Notes: generated by a model not told the origin, from the sequence alone. Numbered from the stretch's first letter, positions 1-8,665 are shown. The stretch: DNA of 35,952 nucleotides from Nitrospirae bacterium MYbin3 (GCA_002753335.1 PEAD01000029.1:1-35952); one strand, 5' to 3'. Made by a program: numbers and translations.

Positions 1-195
1 TCAAAGTTTTCTATCGGGGTGTCAGGGCTGTTGATTAATGCAGGGAAACTGGGCTCCCCTGTAAAAGAACTTGTAATTTCGGGCAATATAACGGACCTTT
101 TTAAAAATATTTCTTTGGTTGGAGAGGATTTAAGATTTTATGGTAATATAGGCAGCTCAAGCCTTTTAATAGAAAACTTTGATATAAGCGCATAG
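1..195 (+). CDS. pmbA: TldE/PmbA-type protein, C-terminal fragment
   Basis: An open frame runs from base 1 to a TAG at 193-195 and gives the last 64 residues of a protein whose start lies outside the window. The pattern FSIGVSGLLINAGKL, then a PVKELVISGNI-like strand, then a SLLIENFDIS ending, matches the C-terminus of the PmbA/TldE subunit of the TldD/TldE protease. TldD itself usually carries a Cys-Gly-Lys/Gln segment near its end, which is absent here, so the TldE partner is the better fit. The family helps cleave or process peptides in the cytoplasm and acts as a heterodimer with TldD. The next gene starts 9 nt downstream, so the two may share a transcript. Confidence 0.72.
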   Translation, partial: SKFSIGVSGLLINAGKLGSPVKELVISGNITDLFKNISLVGEDLRFYGNIGSSSLLIENFDISA

Positions 196-204
196 GAGGA
201 TTTA

Positions 205-1362
205 ATGGACTATTTTCTCACCGAAGAGCAACTGATGATACGCGACCTCGCGAGACAGATAGCGGTAGAAAAGATCGTTCCGGTCAGGGCTGAGTTGGAT
301 GAAAAAAATGAATTCCCGCATGAAACCATGAAAGCCATTGCTCAGGCAGACTTGCTCGGCCTCTTCGTTCCTGAAGAATACGGAGGCCTCGGCAAAGGCG
401 CGCTAGATCTCTGCATCGCAATTGAAGAGCTTTCGTGGGGATGTCTCGGGATTGCTACAACTTATGCAGCAAATGCGCTCGGAACCTACCCTATTTTAAT
501 CAGCGGCTCTGACGAGCAGAAGAAAAAATACCTTCCTGATATAGCCACAGGCAAAAAAATGGTTGCATTCGGGCTTACCGAAGCCAATGTTGGAAGCGAT
601 GCAAGCGGCGTTCAGACGACAGCCAAGCTCGAAGGAAACGAGTATGTTATTAACGGCACCAAACAATGGATAACGAACGGAGAAGTAGCTGACATTTATA
701 CAATTATAGCGATGACCGACAAATCCAGAGGCGCCAGAGGCGCATCCGCCTTTATAGTGGAAAAAGGAACCCCCGGATTTACCTTCGGCAAAAAAGAGAA
801 CAAGATGGGCATACGCGCCTCTATTACAAAGGAGCTTGTTTTTGATAACTGCAGAATACCGAAAGAAAATATTATAGCTAAAGAAGGCATGGGCTTTATT
901 GTTGCAATGAAAACCCTCGACAAAGCAAGAGTTGGAGTGGGTTCTCAAGGGGTAGGAGTTGCACAGGGAGCTTTTGACGAGGCGGTTAAATTCGCACGCG
1001 AAAGACACCAGTTCGGACACCCGATTATAAGTTTTCAGGCGGTCCAGCATATGCTGGCCGACATGGCTATACAGATAGAGGCTGCACGCGCGCTGGTTTA
1101 TGCTGTTGCACGCTTTGTTGACAGCGGCGCCAAGGATGTTTCTAAAGAATCGGCCATGGCCAAAACCTTCGCAACCGATATGTGCATGAAGGTTACTGTA
1201 GATGCACTTCAGGTGATGGGCGGCGCTGGCTACATGAAAGAATATCCTGTAGAAAAGATGATGCGCGATGCAAAAATACTTCAGATATACGAAGGCACCA
1301 ACCAAATACAGAGAAATGTTATCGGTCAGGCATTGATCAAAGAAGCGGCGAAGAAAAAATAG
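205..1362 (+). CDS. Acyl-CoA dehydrogenase, short-chain (butyryl-CoA dehydrogenase-like)
   Basis: A 385-residue flavoprotein that would oxidise acyl-CoA to the trans-2-enoyl-CoA using FAD and pass electrons to an electron-transfer flavoprotein. Length and motifs are typical of the family: an FAD-binding stretch FGLTEANVGSDAS near residues 125-137, RHQFGHPI and QHMLADMAIQIEAARAL in the C-terminal helical domain, and IYEGTNQIQ near the end with the catalytic glutamate at E363, the position used by short- and medium-chain enzymes. The ATG at 205 follows an AGGAGGA ribosome site (194-200). No ETF or enoyl-CoA hydratase genes are adjacent, so the chain length and pathway (fatty acid, amino acid or butyrate metabolism) cannot be fixed. 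Confidence 0.93.
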   Translation: MDYFLTEEQLMIRDLARQIAVEKIVPVRAELDEKNEFPHETMKAIAQADLLGLFVPEEYGGLGKGALDLCIAIEELSWGCLGIATTYAANALGTYPILISGSDEQKKKYLPDIATGKKMVAFGLTEANVGSDASGVQTTAKLEGNEYVINGTKQWITNGEVADIYTIIAMTDKSRGARGASAFIVEKGTPGFTFGKKENKMGIRASITKELVFDNCRIPKENIIAKEGMGFIVAMKTLDKARVGVGSQGVGVAQGAFDEAVKFARERHQFGHPIISFQAVQHMLADMAIQIEAARALVYAVARFVDSGAKDVSKESAMAKTFATDMCMKVTVDALQVMGGAGYMKEYPVEKMMRDAKILQIYEGTNQIQRNVIGQALIKEAAKKK

Positions 1363-1402
1363 CGATTACCAACTTCCATAGAAACCTAGATTTGGGGGGA
1401 AT

Positions 1403-1804
1403 ATGAGTGAACAAAAGGGTAAAGTGGTGGTTGCCGATGATAATGAGTCTATCAGAGAAATGCTCTCGATGCTGCTCGAAATGGATGGCTATGAAGTGCA
1501 CACTGCAGAGAACGGCGCTGTTGCGATCAAAAAATTCGATTCTGTAGGCAATATAGACCTTGTAGTATCCGATATGAACATGCCTGAGCTCAACGGCCTA
1601 GAATTAATCAGTGAGGTGCGGAAACGGGATGCACACGTTCCTATTGTTATTTTGACAGGCGAGGACGACAGCTACTTGGTTTCGGAGGCGATTTCAAGAG
1701 GAGCAGAGGATTACATCAAGAAGAACGAAAATATTCATGAGATTTTCCTGCCAACAATAAGCAAAATACTTGATCAATACCGGTCGAAGAAAGAAAAAAC
1801 CTGA
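1403..1804 (+). CDS. Single-domain response regulator (CheY-like receiver)
   Basis: A 133-residue protein made only of a receiver domain. The acidic pocket is D12/D13, the phosphoacceptor D57 (in VVSDMNMPELNG), the switch Thr T85 and the conserved Lys K106, so it should be phosphorylatable. It has no output domain and would act by protein contact or as a phosphorelay intermediate. A GGGGGGA ribosome site sits at 1394-1400. The gene is 11 nt ahead of a LysM/FecR membrane protein and two genes ahead of a CHASE2 histidine kinase, which is the likely phosphodonor, although that pairing is inferred from position only. Confidence 0.9.
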   Translation: MSEQKGKVVVADDNESIREMLSMLLEMDGYEVHTAENGAVAIKKFDSVGNIDLVVSDMNMPELNGLELISEVRKRDAHVPIVILTGEDDSYLVSEAISRGAEDYIKKNENIHEIFLPTISKILDQYRSKKEKT

Positions 1805-1815
1805 TAGCTGAAACT

Positions 1816-3498
1816 ATGAAATCGAAACTATATTTGGCGCTGTTTTTTGCGGTTTGGATAGTTTCAATTTTGATTATTCCCCAATTGGTGTCAGCCGCCG
1901 ATGAGCCTGTTATCGATTTAAAAATAGTACATGGTGATACGCTCGAAAACATTACAAAAAAATACGTTGAGAACTGGAAAAACTGGCTCGAAGTAGCCAA
2001 ATTCAACAAACTTCAGAACCCGCACCTGATTTATCCGAACATGACGCTGAAAATCCCTGTAAGACTTCTGCGCGGCGTACCTATGGACGGAACAGCGAGT
2101 TTTGTCAGCGGCGAGCCGAAAATCCGCAAAAACGACAAGAGCGCATTAGAAACAGTTCGCAAAGGTGATGTGGTAAAACAGGGATGCACTATACAGACTA
2201 ACGGGCAGAGTTCCGTTGAAATTACATTTACTGACAAGAATTCTATATTTCTTAAACCGAACACAATATTGACTATTCAATCTTCCCAAACCAAGGCTGA
2301 CAAATACAGAGTCCACGATTTTTATCTTGCGGCCGGACAGGTTATCAACAAGGTCAAGGCCGCAACAGGAACCGAGTCGCGAGATGTAATCCGGACATCC
2401 TCTGCGGTTGCTGCTGCAAGAGGAACCGAGTTCAGGGTGTCCGCAGATGCAAAAGCGGTTACGCGGATGGAAGTCCTAGAGAGCAAAATAGAAGTGGAGG
2501 CCATGAACAAAAGCATCTTACTGGATCAGGGATTCGGCACTCAGGTAAAAAAAGGCGCGCCCCCGGAGCCTCCGAGAAAACTTTTGCCGTCGCCTGTGCC
2601 GTCAGGACTTAAGGAATTTTACAACGAATTTCCAGTGAACATCGCTTTTGAAAACGTAAAAGAGGCAGCAGCCCTGCGCGTAGTACTTGCCAAAGACCCG
2701 GAAGGCAAAGACGTTGTTGCGGAAAAAGTGATCAGGACAGGAGAACCTTTTGTGGTGGACAATGCGTCTGACGGTGGATACATGCTTCTTGGGCAGAGCG
2801 TAGACCGTTCAGGCATTGAAGGCCCTCCATCAAAGCCATATCCGGTCAAAGTGCGCACAACGCCCTACCCTCCTTCCATTGAGTTTAAGCCGGAGGATAA
2901 AGAAGTTGTCGGCAAAATAGCCCAGTTTAAATGGCTTAAAGTAAATGATGCGGTCAAATATCATGTCCAGATCAGCAAAAGCAAAGACTTTAAATCCCTT
3001 GCAGAAGATAGTGTTTCGGTAAAAGAAAACTTCTATAAAACCGGATCGCTTGAGTACGGAGACTATGTGTTCAGGATAGCCTCTATAGCCAAAGATGGGT
3101 ACCAGGGTGGTTGGTCCCGAGTCATTGAATTCAGGCTTATACCCCCTCCACCTGCGCCAGAAATGGCCCCCCCTAAAACATCAGATAAGACCATCACTAT
3201 AGCTTGGCGGGCCATTGGACCTGATTATAAATATCATTTTCAAATGTCCAAAGACAGCGATTTTAAAGAAAAACTGAAAGACGAAATCCTTGGCAGGCCA
3301 GAAATATCTTTTCCAATTCCTGATGACTCAGGCACCTACTACATCCGAACAAGCAGCATAGACTACAAGGGGCTTGAAGGGCCTTTCGGTTCTGTGCAGA
3401 CCTTCGAAATTCCACGCTCCCCATACTTTTGGATAAGCATTTTTATAATGGTCCTTCTTGTCCTTAGTATCATATACATGCTGAATGAAATAGGCTGA
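1816..3498 (+). CDS. LysM and FecR domain membrane protein with fibronectin-like repeats
   Basis: A 560-residue envelope protein. An N-terminal hydrophobic stretch (about 5-27, ending VSA-AD) looks like a signal peptide. A LysM domain at about 34-81 (VHGDTLENITKKY...NP..IYPNMTLKIP) should bind peptidoglycan. A FecR-type domain follows at about 115-235 (VRKGDVV, SSVEITFTDKNSIFLKPNT, AARGTEFRV). Two repeated Fn3/Ig-like units of the form KYHVQISKSKDFK and KYHFQMSKDSDFK occupy about 370-530. A single C-terminal membrane helix (about 535-555) ends the chain, so most of the protein would face the periplasm. Genes of this type often sit next to CHASE2 sensors, as here, with the kinase starting 7 nt downstream. 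A role in presenting an envelope signal is inferred. Confidence 0.85.
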   Translation: MKSKLYLALFFAVWIVSILIIPQLVSAADEPVIDLKIVHGDTLENITKKYVENWKNWLEVAKFNKLQNPHLIYPNMTLKIPVRLLRGVPMDGTASFVSGEPKIRKNDKSALETVRKGDVVKQGCTIQTNGQSSVEITFTDKNSIFLKPNTILTIQSSQTKADKYRVHDFYLAAGQVINKVKAATGTESRDVIRTSSAVAAARGTEFRVSADAKAVTRMEVLESKIEVEAMNKSILLDQGFGTQVKKGAPPEPPRKLLPSPVPSGLKEFYNEFPVNIAFENVKEAAALRVVLAKDPEGKDVVAEKVIRTGEPFVVDNASDGGYMLLGQSVDRSGIEGPPSKPYPVKVRTTPYPPSIEFKPEDKEVVGKIAQFKWLKVNDAVKYHVQISKSKDFKSLAEDSVSVKENFYKTGSLEYGDYVFRIASIAKDGYQGGWSRVIEFRLIPPPPAPEMAPPKTSDKTITIAWRAIGPDYKYHFQMSKDSDFKEKLKDEILGRPEISFPIPDDSGTYYIRTSSIDYKGLEGPFGSVQTFEIPRSPYFWISIFIMVLLVLSIIYMLNEIG

Positions 3499-3505
3499 CC
3501 TAAGC

Positions 3506-5875
3506 ATGGCGGAAACTGGCAAGTCTGTGAGGATTCCGGGCATATCTCTTGTTTTGGTCATCTTATGTCTTGCCGGGCTTTTCTTTTTTGAATTCCTTGG
3601 GTTCTTCGAGGGAATCAACAATTATTGTTACGATCTATTCTTTCGCATAAGAGGGCAGGAATCCTCCGACTCAAGAATATTGATTGCCGGCATCGATGAA
3701 AAGTCCCTGAGCAAGCTTGGCCGCTGGCCTTTTCCGAGAGTTCACTATGCGACATTCCTTGACCGCATCGCCGGGGCCAAAATCGTCTCTTTCGATATCG
3801 TGATGCCTGAACCCTCTCCTGACGACAAGCGTCTTGCGGCCGCAGCAAAGAAAATGAAGAATGTGATCTTCCCTGTCTATTTTGATTCGGAGCTGACAGT
3901 CCACTATCCTGTGGCGCCTCTGCCTTCGTCTCCGGTTGGGCATGTCCATGTAGATGCGGATACGGACGGTATTGTCAGGACCATTTACCACACTATGTAC
4001 TCAGAAGGCAAAGCCATTCCATCATTGTCCTCTCTGACCTACGAACTGGCTACAGGGAAATCCTTACAGCGCATACATCCAGCCGCAGACATAAATGAAA
4101 TCAAGAGCATAAAACAAGCCGACCTAATGCGCATAAACTATATCGGCGGCTCAGGAATTTTCGAAAATATCTCGTTTTCGGACATAGTCGAAGGATTGTA
4201 TCCTCCCTCCTACTTTGCGGACAAAATTGTTCTTGTGGGAATCACCGGAGAAGGGCTGGGAGATAAAGCGCTGACACCCTTTTCCCAATCCAGGCGGACA
4301 ACTACAGGCATTGAGGTCCATGCGAACAGTCTCCAAACGCTTCTGTCCAACAACCCCATAGTCGTAGTACCGGTGTATATCCGCTGCTTAAGCCTAATAA
4401 TATTTTCTGTTCTGCTCTTTATATTTTTTTTGAATCTCTCGGAGCGCGGAATTGTTTTGGCGATGGCTTCCGTTCTCCTAGTTACGGCCTTGGCCGATTA
4501 TCTGCTTTTTGCATATGCCAGGCTCTGGCTTCCTGCCTCAATATTCTATGCGGCTGCGGTTTTGGTGCTGGTGCTTGCTTATCTGTCAAAGTTCGATGAG
4601 GCGCTGCGCCTTCTGGACAGGACATATGCGACTATACTCCCTCGCCTTAGGTGGAAGGACCCCTTCATAACGGACCAGAAGGTCTCCGGCCTTCTCGGCC
4701 TCTTCAACACCGAAGGGGTGCGCGCAAAGATACAGTTGCTCAACAGCTTTGCCAATCAGCTGAGTTTTGAAAAAGATCTGTCCGATAAAGCTCTGTTGAA
4801 CGATATACACGGAGTTTTACTGTTCGATCCCTCTGGCAATAAACTTCTTGCCAACGAGCCTGCGATGCGCATATTTGCGGAAAATTCGATTGAGAGCGAC
4901 TCAGTAGAAGTTTTAGTTGATAATCTGACGCCAATTATGATGCTTGAGACAGAAGTTTCGGAAGCGGTCAAGGCAAATCGCTTGTTCTTTGGTACAGAAG
5001 GCATCGTCAGAGCAACAGTATCATTTCCGGGACCGCCGGTGGGGCATTTTAATCTGGATATTTCTATTCTAAGGTTGAACGGGGAAGACTATACCCTATT
5101 CCTATTCTCGGACGTCACAAAAATTGTTGAGGCAAGAAATGAAATTGAAGAGAAAAACAAAGAACTGAAAGAGCTGAATCAGCTGAAAAACAAGTTCCTC
5201 GGCATAGCAGCCCATGATCTCAGGAATCCCCTCTCATCCATAAAGGGGTTCAGCGATATGCTGCTCAGCGGCATGCCGGGGCCGTTGACCGACAGGCAGA
5301 AGCACATTTCTACAACGATCAGCAATGCCAGCAAAGGCATGCTCACTCTGTTGAACGACCTGCTGGACATATCCGCAATCGAGAGCGGCAAGATAGATTT
5401 AAAACTTAAGGCTGGCTCTGTGAAAAAGCTGCTGGAAGACAGATTGACAATAAACCGGATGGTAGCGGAAAAGAAAGAGATTAAGCTGCATGAGTCCCTT
5501 GCGGATTTGCCAGACACCATGTTCGATTACGACCGCATGGTACAGGTGGTGGACAACCTGATAAGCAATGCGGTTAAATTTTCCCCTCCAGGTTCCAATG
5601 TTTATATCACATTAGCGGATGAAGGCGGCATGGCAATGGTGAGCGTTAAGGATGAAGGGCCGGGCTTATCAGAGGAAGACAAGGGAAAACTGTTCGGCGA
5701 ATTTCAAAAGCTCAGCGCAAGACCGACAGGAGGAGAAAAGAGCACAGGCCTCGGGTTGTCGATAGTTAAAAAAATAATAGAAGCACATAAGGGCACTATA
5801 TATGTTGAAAGCGCTCCGGGCTCTGGAGCTGCCTTTATTTTTAAAATACCTATCACAGAAGCTGCGTTGCCATAA
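3506..5875 (+). CDS. CHASE2-domain sensor histidine kinase
   Basis: A 789-residue membrane sensor. An N-terminal membrane helix (about 13-33) is followed by a CHASE2 extracytoplasmic domain (about 35-285, with DLFFRIRG, IAGIDEKSLSKLGRWPFPR and GIEVHANSLQTLL). Three closely spaced membrane helices follow at about 288-365. Then come a PAS-like segment (about 430-535), a coiled linker, a HisKA domain with phosphoacceptor H570 (AAHDLRNPLSSIKGF) and a HATPase domain with N box NLISNAVKFSPPG, G1 DEGPGLSEEDK and G2 GLGLSIVKKII. All kinase motifs look intact. It is the last gene of a tight run with a lone receiver and a LysM/FecR protein, the probable partners. The ligand is unknown. Confidence 0.93.
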   Translation: MAETGKSVRIPGISLVLVILCLAGLFFFEFLGFFEGINNYCYDLFFRIRGQESSDSRILIAGIDEKSLSKLGRWPFPRVHYATFLDRIAGAKIVSFDIVMPEPSPDDKRLAAAAKKMKNVIFPVYFDSELTVHYPVAPLPSSPVGHVHVDADTDGIVRTIYHTMYSEGKAIPSLSSLTYELATGKSLQRIHPAADINEIKSIKQADLMRINYIGGSGIFENISFSDIVEGLYPPSYFADKIVLVGITGEGLGDKALTPFSQSRRTTTGIEVHANSLQTLLSNNPIVVVPVYIRCLSLIIFSVLLFIFFLNLSERGIVLAMASVLLVTALADYLLFAYARLWLPASIFYAAAVLVLVLAYLSKFDEALRLLDRTYATILPRLRWKDPFITDQKVSGLLGLFNTEGVRAKIQLLNSFANQLSFEKDLSDKALLNDIHGVLLFDPSGNKLLANEPAMRIFAENSIESDSVEVLVDNLTPIMMLETEVSEAVKANRLFFGTEGIVRATVSFPGPPVGHFNLDISILRLNGEDYTLFLFSDVTKIVEARNEIEEKNKELKELNQLKNKFLGIAAHDLRNPLSSIKGFSDMLLSGMPGPLTDRQKHISTTISNASKGMLTLLNDLLDISAIESGKIDLKLKAGSVKKLLEDRLTINRMVAEKKEIKLHESLADLPDTMFDYDRMVQVVDNLISNAVKFSPPGSNVYITLADEGGMAMVSVKDEGPGLSEEDKGKLFGEFQKLSARPTGGEKSTGLGLSIVKKIIEAHKGTIYVESAPGSGAAFIFKIPITEAALP

Positions 5876-5883
5876 TATCTAAC

Positions 5884-6030
5884 ATGTCGAGCCTGTATCT
5901 GCTAATAGCAATTTCCTTGCTGCTTGGCGTTGTGTGTTGGCTGCTTTTTATCTGGGCTGCCAAGAAAGGCCAATATGACGATGTCGAAGGGCCAAAGTAT
6001 AGAATGCTTGATGATGACGACGAAAAATAA
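5884..6030 (+). CDS. ccoS: CcoS, cbb3-type cytochrome oxidase maturation protein
   Basis: A 48-residue reading frame starting at ATG 5884 and ending in TAA. It begins MSSLYLLIAISLLLG, has one membrane helix (about 4-26), and ends with GQYDDVEGPKYRMLDDDD. This Gly-Gln-Tyr/Phe-Asp-Asp-x-Glu-Gly-Pro pattern is the signature of CcoS, a small inner-membrane protein needed for cofactor (heme/copper) insertion into cbb3 oxidase. Length matches the family. It starts 8 nt after the kinase stop, and its end overlaps the pgpA start by about 20 nt. No cco structural or ccoG/ccoI genes are visible here, so the oxidase must be encoded elsewhere. Confidence 0.88.
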   Translation: MSSLYLLIAISLLLGVVCWLLFIWAAKKGQYDDVEGPKYRMLDDDDEK

Positions 6031-6478
6031 CTTAAAAGTCTTTTTGACAAAAGCGGTAGCCTCAGTTTTTTTTATCGGCCATATCCCATTTGCTCCCGGC
6101 ACTTTCGGAACGCTTGCGGCTGTTGCGTTTGTATGGATTGTTAAGCCTGATTCGTCTGCATTGATTATTATCTCTGCGGTTCTGTTTTTAGCCGGCACCG
6201 CAAGCGCCCACTACGCCGAAACTTGCTATAACAGGCGCGACAGCGGAAATATAGTAATTGATGAATTTGCAGGCTATCTTGTTTCGATTATGTTTCTGCC
6301 GCTTACCACAGGCTATATAATTGCGGCATTTTTTATATTCAGGTTTTTTGATATTGTAAAGCCGTCACCGATAAGGAATGTTGAACAGAAACTGCACGGG
6401 GGATTAGGTGTGATGACCGACGACCTGCTTGCAGGAATCGCTACTAATATAGTCTTGCAGATATGGAGAGTAATCTAG
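6011..6478 (+). CDS. pgpA: Phosphatidylglycerophosphatase A
   Basis: An inner-membrane enzyme that removes the phosphate from phosphatidylglycerol phosphate in phosphatidylglycerol synthesis. Family motifs are all present: HIPFAPGTFGT, then SGNIVIDEFAGYLVS, then FRFFDIVKPSPI and GVMTDDLLAGI, separated by hydrophobic helices. I place the start at the double ATG 6011/6014, giving 155 residues, close to the family's usual length. An upstream in-frame ATG at 5924 would add 29 residues lying wholly inside ccoS and is unlikely. No convincing ribosome site precedes 6011, so translation may be coupled to ccoS. Confidence 0.9.
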   Translation: MMTTKNNLKVFLTKAVASVFFIGHIPFAPGTFGTLAAVAFVWIVKPDSSALIIISAVLFLAGTASAHYAETCYNRRDSGNIVIDEFAGYLVSIMFLPLTTGYIIAAFFIFRFFDIVKPSPIRNVEQKLHGGLGVMTDDLLAGIATNIVLQIWRVI

Positions 6479-6481
6479 TAG

Positions 6482-7039
6482 ATGAGATGCTTTATTGCGA
6501 TAAAAATCCCATCTTCAATAAAAGAGTCTATCGCAAAGCTTATTAATGCAATAACCACTAACGCTTCGGGCATCAAATTTGTGCCTTCAGAAAACATTCA
6601 CATCACTATGAAGTTTTTGGGCGAAGTCGATGAAAAAAAAGCGCAGGATGTTATTGCATCTCTAAAAGTTTTGTCCGCATCGCATTCCCCCTTCCCTCTC
6701 TAAATTAAGGGCACAGGCGTATTCCTGGACCCTAAACGCCCTAATGTGCTTTGGATCGGCGTTTCTGAATTAGCTAATCTTCAAGAATTACACAAATATA
6801 TAGAATCTTCTCTAGTCATGCTCGGATTCGAAAAAGAGGCCCGTAAATTCTCCCCTCACCTTACGCTAGGAAGAGTGAAAGACCAACGCAGCGCAGGTTC
6901 GGCAGTTAGGCAACTCTTGAAGCACAGCAGCGAAACATTCGGAAGCTTTGATGTCAAAGAGGTCTGTTTAATGCAAAGCGTCCTTAAACCTTCGGGTGCC
7001 GAATACTCTACAATAGAAACTTTCGGATTGGAAAAATGA
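6482..7039 (+). pseudogene. thpR: RNA 2',3'-cyclic phosphodiesterase (ThpR/LigT) interrupted by an in-frame stop
   Basis: Read through, this frame encodes about 185 residues of the 2H phosphoesterase family, including both HxTx motifs: HITM (H40) in the first half and HLTL in FSPHLTLGRV in the second. A TAA at 6701-6703 splits it after HSPFPL, and homology resumes at once in the same frame (IKGTGVFLDPKRPNVLWIGV). Intact relatives usually have a short charged strand here, so one substitution, for example a Lys AAA to TAA, explains the break; no frame change is needed. The first piece (73 residues) holds one HxTx only. A GTG at 6746 could restart a 97-residue second piece. It could be a real pseudogene, two split products, or a sequencing error. 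Confidence 0.85.
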
Positions 7040-8598
7040 TAAGGTTTTGTATTTTTCTTGCATCTTTATTTCTTTTAAGCTGCGGTTCGTCTTCCAGAAT
7101 TGATGGCTTCGTATATTACCGCATAAACGCCAATCCCACAACCCTTGACCCTGCCCTGATTGTTGATGTAACCGGCGCATCAATAGCAGCAAAACTTTTC
7201 AACGGATTGGTCAAGCTAGATGAAAATTTAAATATTGTCCCCGACATTGCCGAACGCTGGCAAATTTCAAATGATGGACTGAGGTACACTTTTTTTCTGA
7301 GAAAAGACGTGCGCTTCAAAAACGGCCGCATAGCCAACGCCCATGATTTTAAATTCTCTTACGAGCGGGTACTGCATCCGGATTCAAAGTCACCGGTCAC
7401 ATGGGTATTTGATAAGGTTTATGGTGCCGCAGAGTTCAGGAATGACAGAGTAAAAGAGGTTGCTGGCTTTAGGGTTATTGATGAACACACTTTTGAAATA
7501 AGGCTAAACTCTGTGTTTTCTCCGTTTCTAAATATTCTTACTACCACGACAGCCTATGTGGTGCCTAAAGAAGAGGTCAGCCGTTGGGGGCCTGACTTTT
7601 CGAGCAACCCTTCAGGCACAGGGCCATTTTATCTAAAAGAATGGAAGCAGAACGCTGAGGTTAAGTTAGTAAAAAATCCGAACTATTTTGAAGATACGGC
7701 AAAGATAAACGGCATAGTTTATAAGATTATTCCTGAAGACCTCACCGCGATTACCGATTTTGAGCTCGGTAATCTTGATGTCATATCGCTTCCTGCTTCG
7801 GCATATTCTAAATTCAGGGACGATGCAAAATGGGAAAAAGAAATTCTGACGATGAATGCGCCCAATACATATTACCTAGGACTCAACTGCTCAAAGCCGC
7901 CTTTTGACAACGCAGCCTTGAGGCGCGCCGTGGGATTAGCCGTTGACAGAAAAAAGATTCTCGAGACTTTTTATGAGAAACGCGGCAGGCTTGCGCTTGG
8001 GCCTGTCGCTGACATAATAAGGGCTTGGACAGTTGCCCCTGACGCTAATGACTTTTCATACAAACCGGAAGAAGCATCAAAGATAGTCAAAAAACTTTAT
8101 CCGCAAGGTCTGTCTGCAAAAATGTATATTACTGCCGATCAGGATGTTGTTGACTTGGCCGAAATAATTCAGTCGTATCTCGAAAAGAGCGGCATCAAGG
8201 TGACCATAAAACAGCTTGAATGGAGCGCCTATAAGCAGGCCATAAACTCAGGCGAGCCTGATATATTCTGGTTGAGCTGGTGGGCCGACTATCCTGACCC
8301 CGAAAATTTCTTGTTCCCGCTTTTCCATTCCGCAAATTTAGGCCCGGCAGGCAACAGAACGAGGTATGTAAACAAAAGCGTTGACAGCTTGATCGAGAAA
8401 GGGCAGAAAGCTGTAAATGTTCAGCAGCGCAATGCCTTTTACAAACAGGCTGAAGATATTATAATTTCTGAAGCGCCTTGGATACCGTTCTGGCACAAAA
8501 CAGATTTTCTCATAAAACAGCCACATATAAAGAATTACAAAGCATACCCAATCCACACTATGGATAAGGGGCTTGGAATAACAATCGAAACACGCTGA
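7036..8598 (+). CDS. ABC transporter substrate-binding lipoprotein, oligopeptide (family 5) type
   Basis: A 520-residue extracytoplasmic binding protein of the DppA/OppA family. The N-terminus is a lipoprotein signal with lipobox LLSC (C16), so it should be anchored to a membrane by acylation. Family features include PTTLDPALIVD near the mature start, LFNGLVKLDENLNIVPDIAERWQIS, YTFFLRKDVRFKNG, the central SNPSGTGPFYLKEW, and WLSWWADYPDPENFLFPLF towards the C-terminus. It starts at ATG 7036, overlapping the thpR stop as ATGA. No permease or ATPase genes lie near, so it is an orphan; the substrate could be peptides, nickel chelates or another oligomer, and cannot be decided from sequence alone. 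Confidence 0.9.
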   Translation: MIRFCIFLASLFLLSCGSSSRIDGFVYYRINANPTTLDPALIVDVTGASIAAKLFNGLVKLDENLNIVPDIAERWQISNDGLRYTFFLRKDVRFKNGRIANAHDFKFSYERVLHPDSKSPVTWVFDKVYGAAEFRNDRVKEVAGFRVIDEHTFEIRLNSVFSPFLNILTTTTAYVVPKEEVSRWGPDFSSNPSGTGPFYLKEWKQNAEVKLVKNPNYFEDTAKINGIVYKIIPEDLTAITDFELGNLDVISLPASAYSKFRDDAKWEKEILTMNAPNTYYLGLNCSKPPFDNAALRRAVGLAVDRKKILETFYEKRGRLALGPVADIIRAWTVAPDANDFSYKPEEASKIVKKLYPQGLSAKMYITADQDVVDLAEIIQSYLEKSGIKVTIKQLEWSAYKQAINSGEPDIFWLSWWADYPDPENFLFPLFHSANLGPAGNRTRYVNKSVDSLIEKGQKAVNVQQRNAFYKQAEDIIISEAPWIPFWHKTDFLIKQPHIKNYKAYPIHTMDKGLGITIETR

Positions 8599-8600
8599 AA

Positions 8601-8630
8601 TTGACAGCTTTTCTTCACCTTTCATATACT
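8601..8630 (+). promoter_or_regulatory. sigma70-type promoter for the aldolase/dehydrogenase/DAHP synthase operon
   Basis: A perfect -35 box TTGACA (8601-8606) and a -10 box TATACT (8625-8630, five of six consensus bases) are separated by 18 bp. They sit just after the stop of the binding-protein gene and 35 bp before the ATG at 8666, which has its own AGGAGG ribosome site at 8652-8657. This is the clearest promoter-like sequence in the window. Confidence 0.7.
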
Positions 8631-8665
8631 ACCAGGATAATAATTTGTCATAGGAGGCTTTTAAT

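Noticed and set aside
496..1305. Long minus-strand frame of 269 codons opposite the acyl-CoA dehydrogenase gene
   Set aside because: The product is Cys/His/Phe-rich without family motifs and lies wholly antisense to a gene with full catalytic motifs, so it is a shadow frame.
5924..6010. Upstream ATG for pgpA that would add 29 residues
   Set aside because: The extension lies fully inside ccoS in another frame and does not resemble PgpA N-termini.
6701..6703. Programmed recoding of the thpR TAA
   Set aside because: TAA is not a selenocysteine or pyrrolysine codon, other genes in the window end in TAA, and no recoding structure is apparent.
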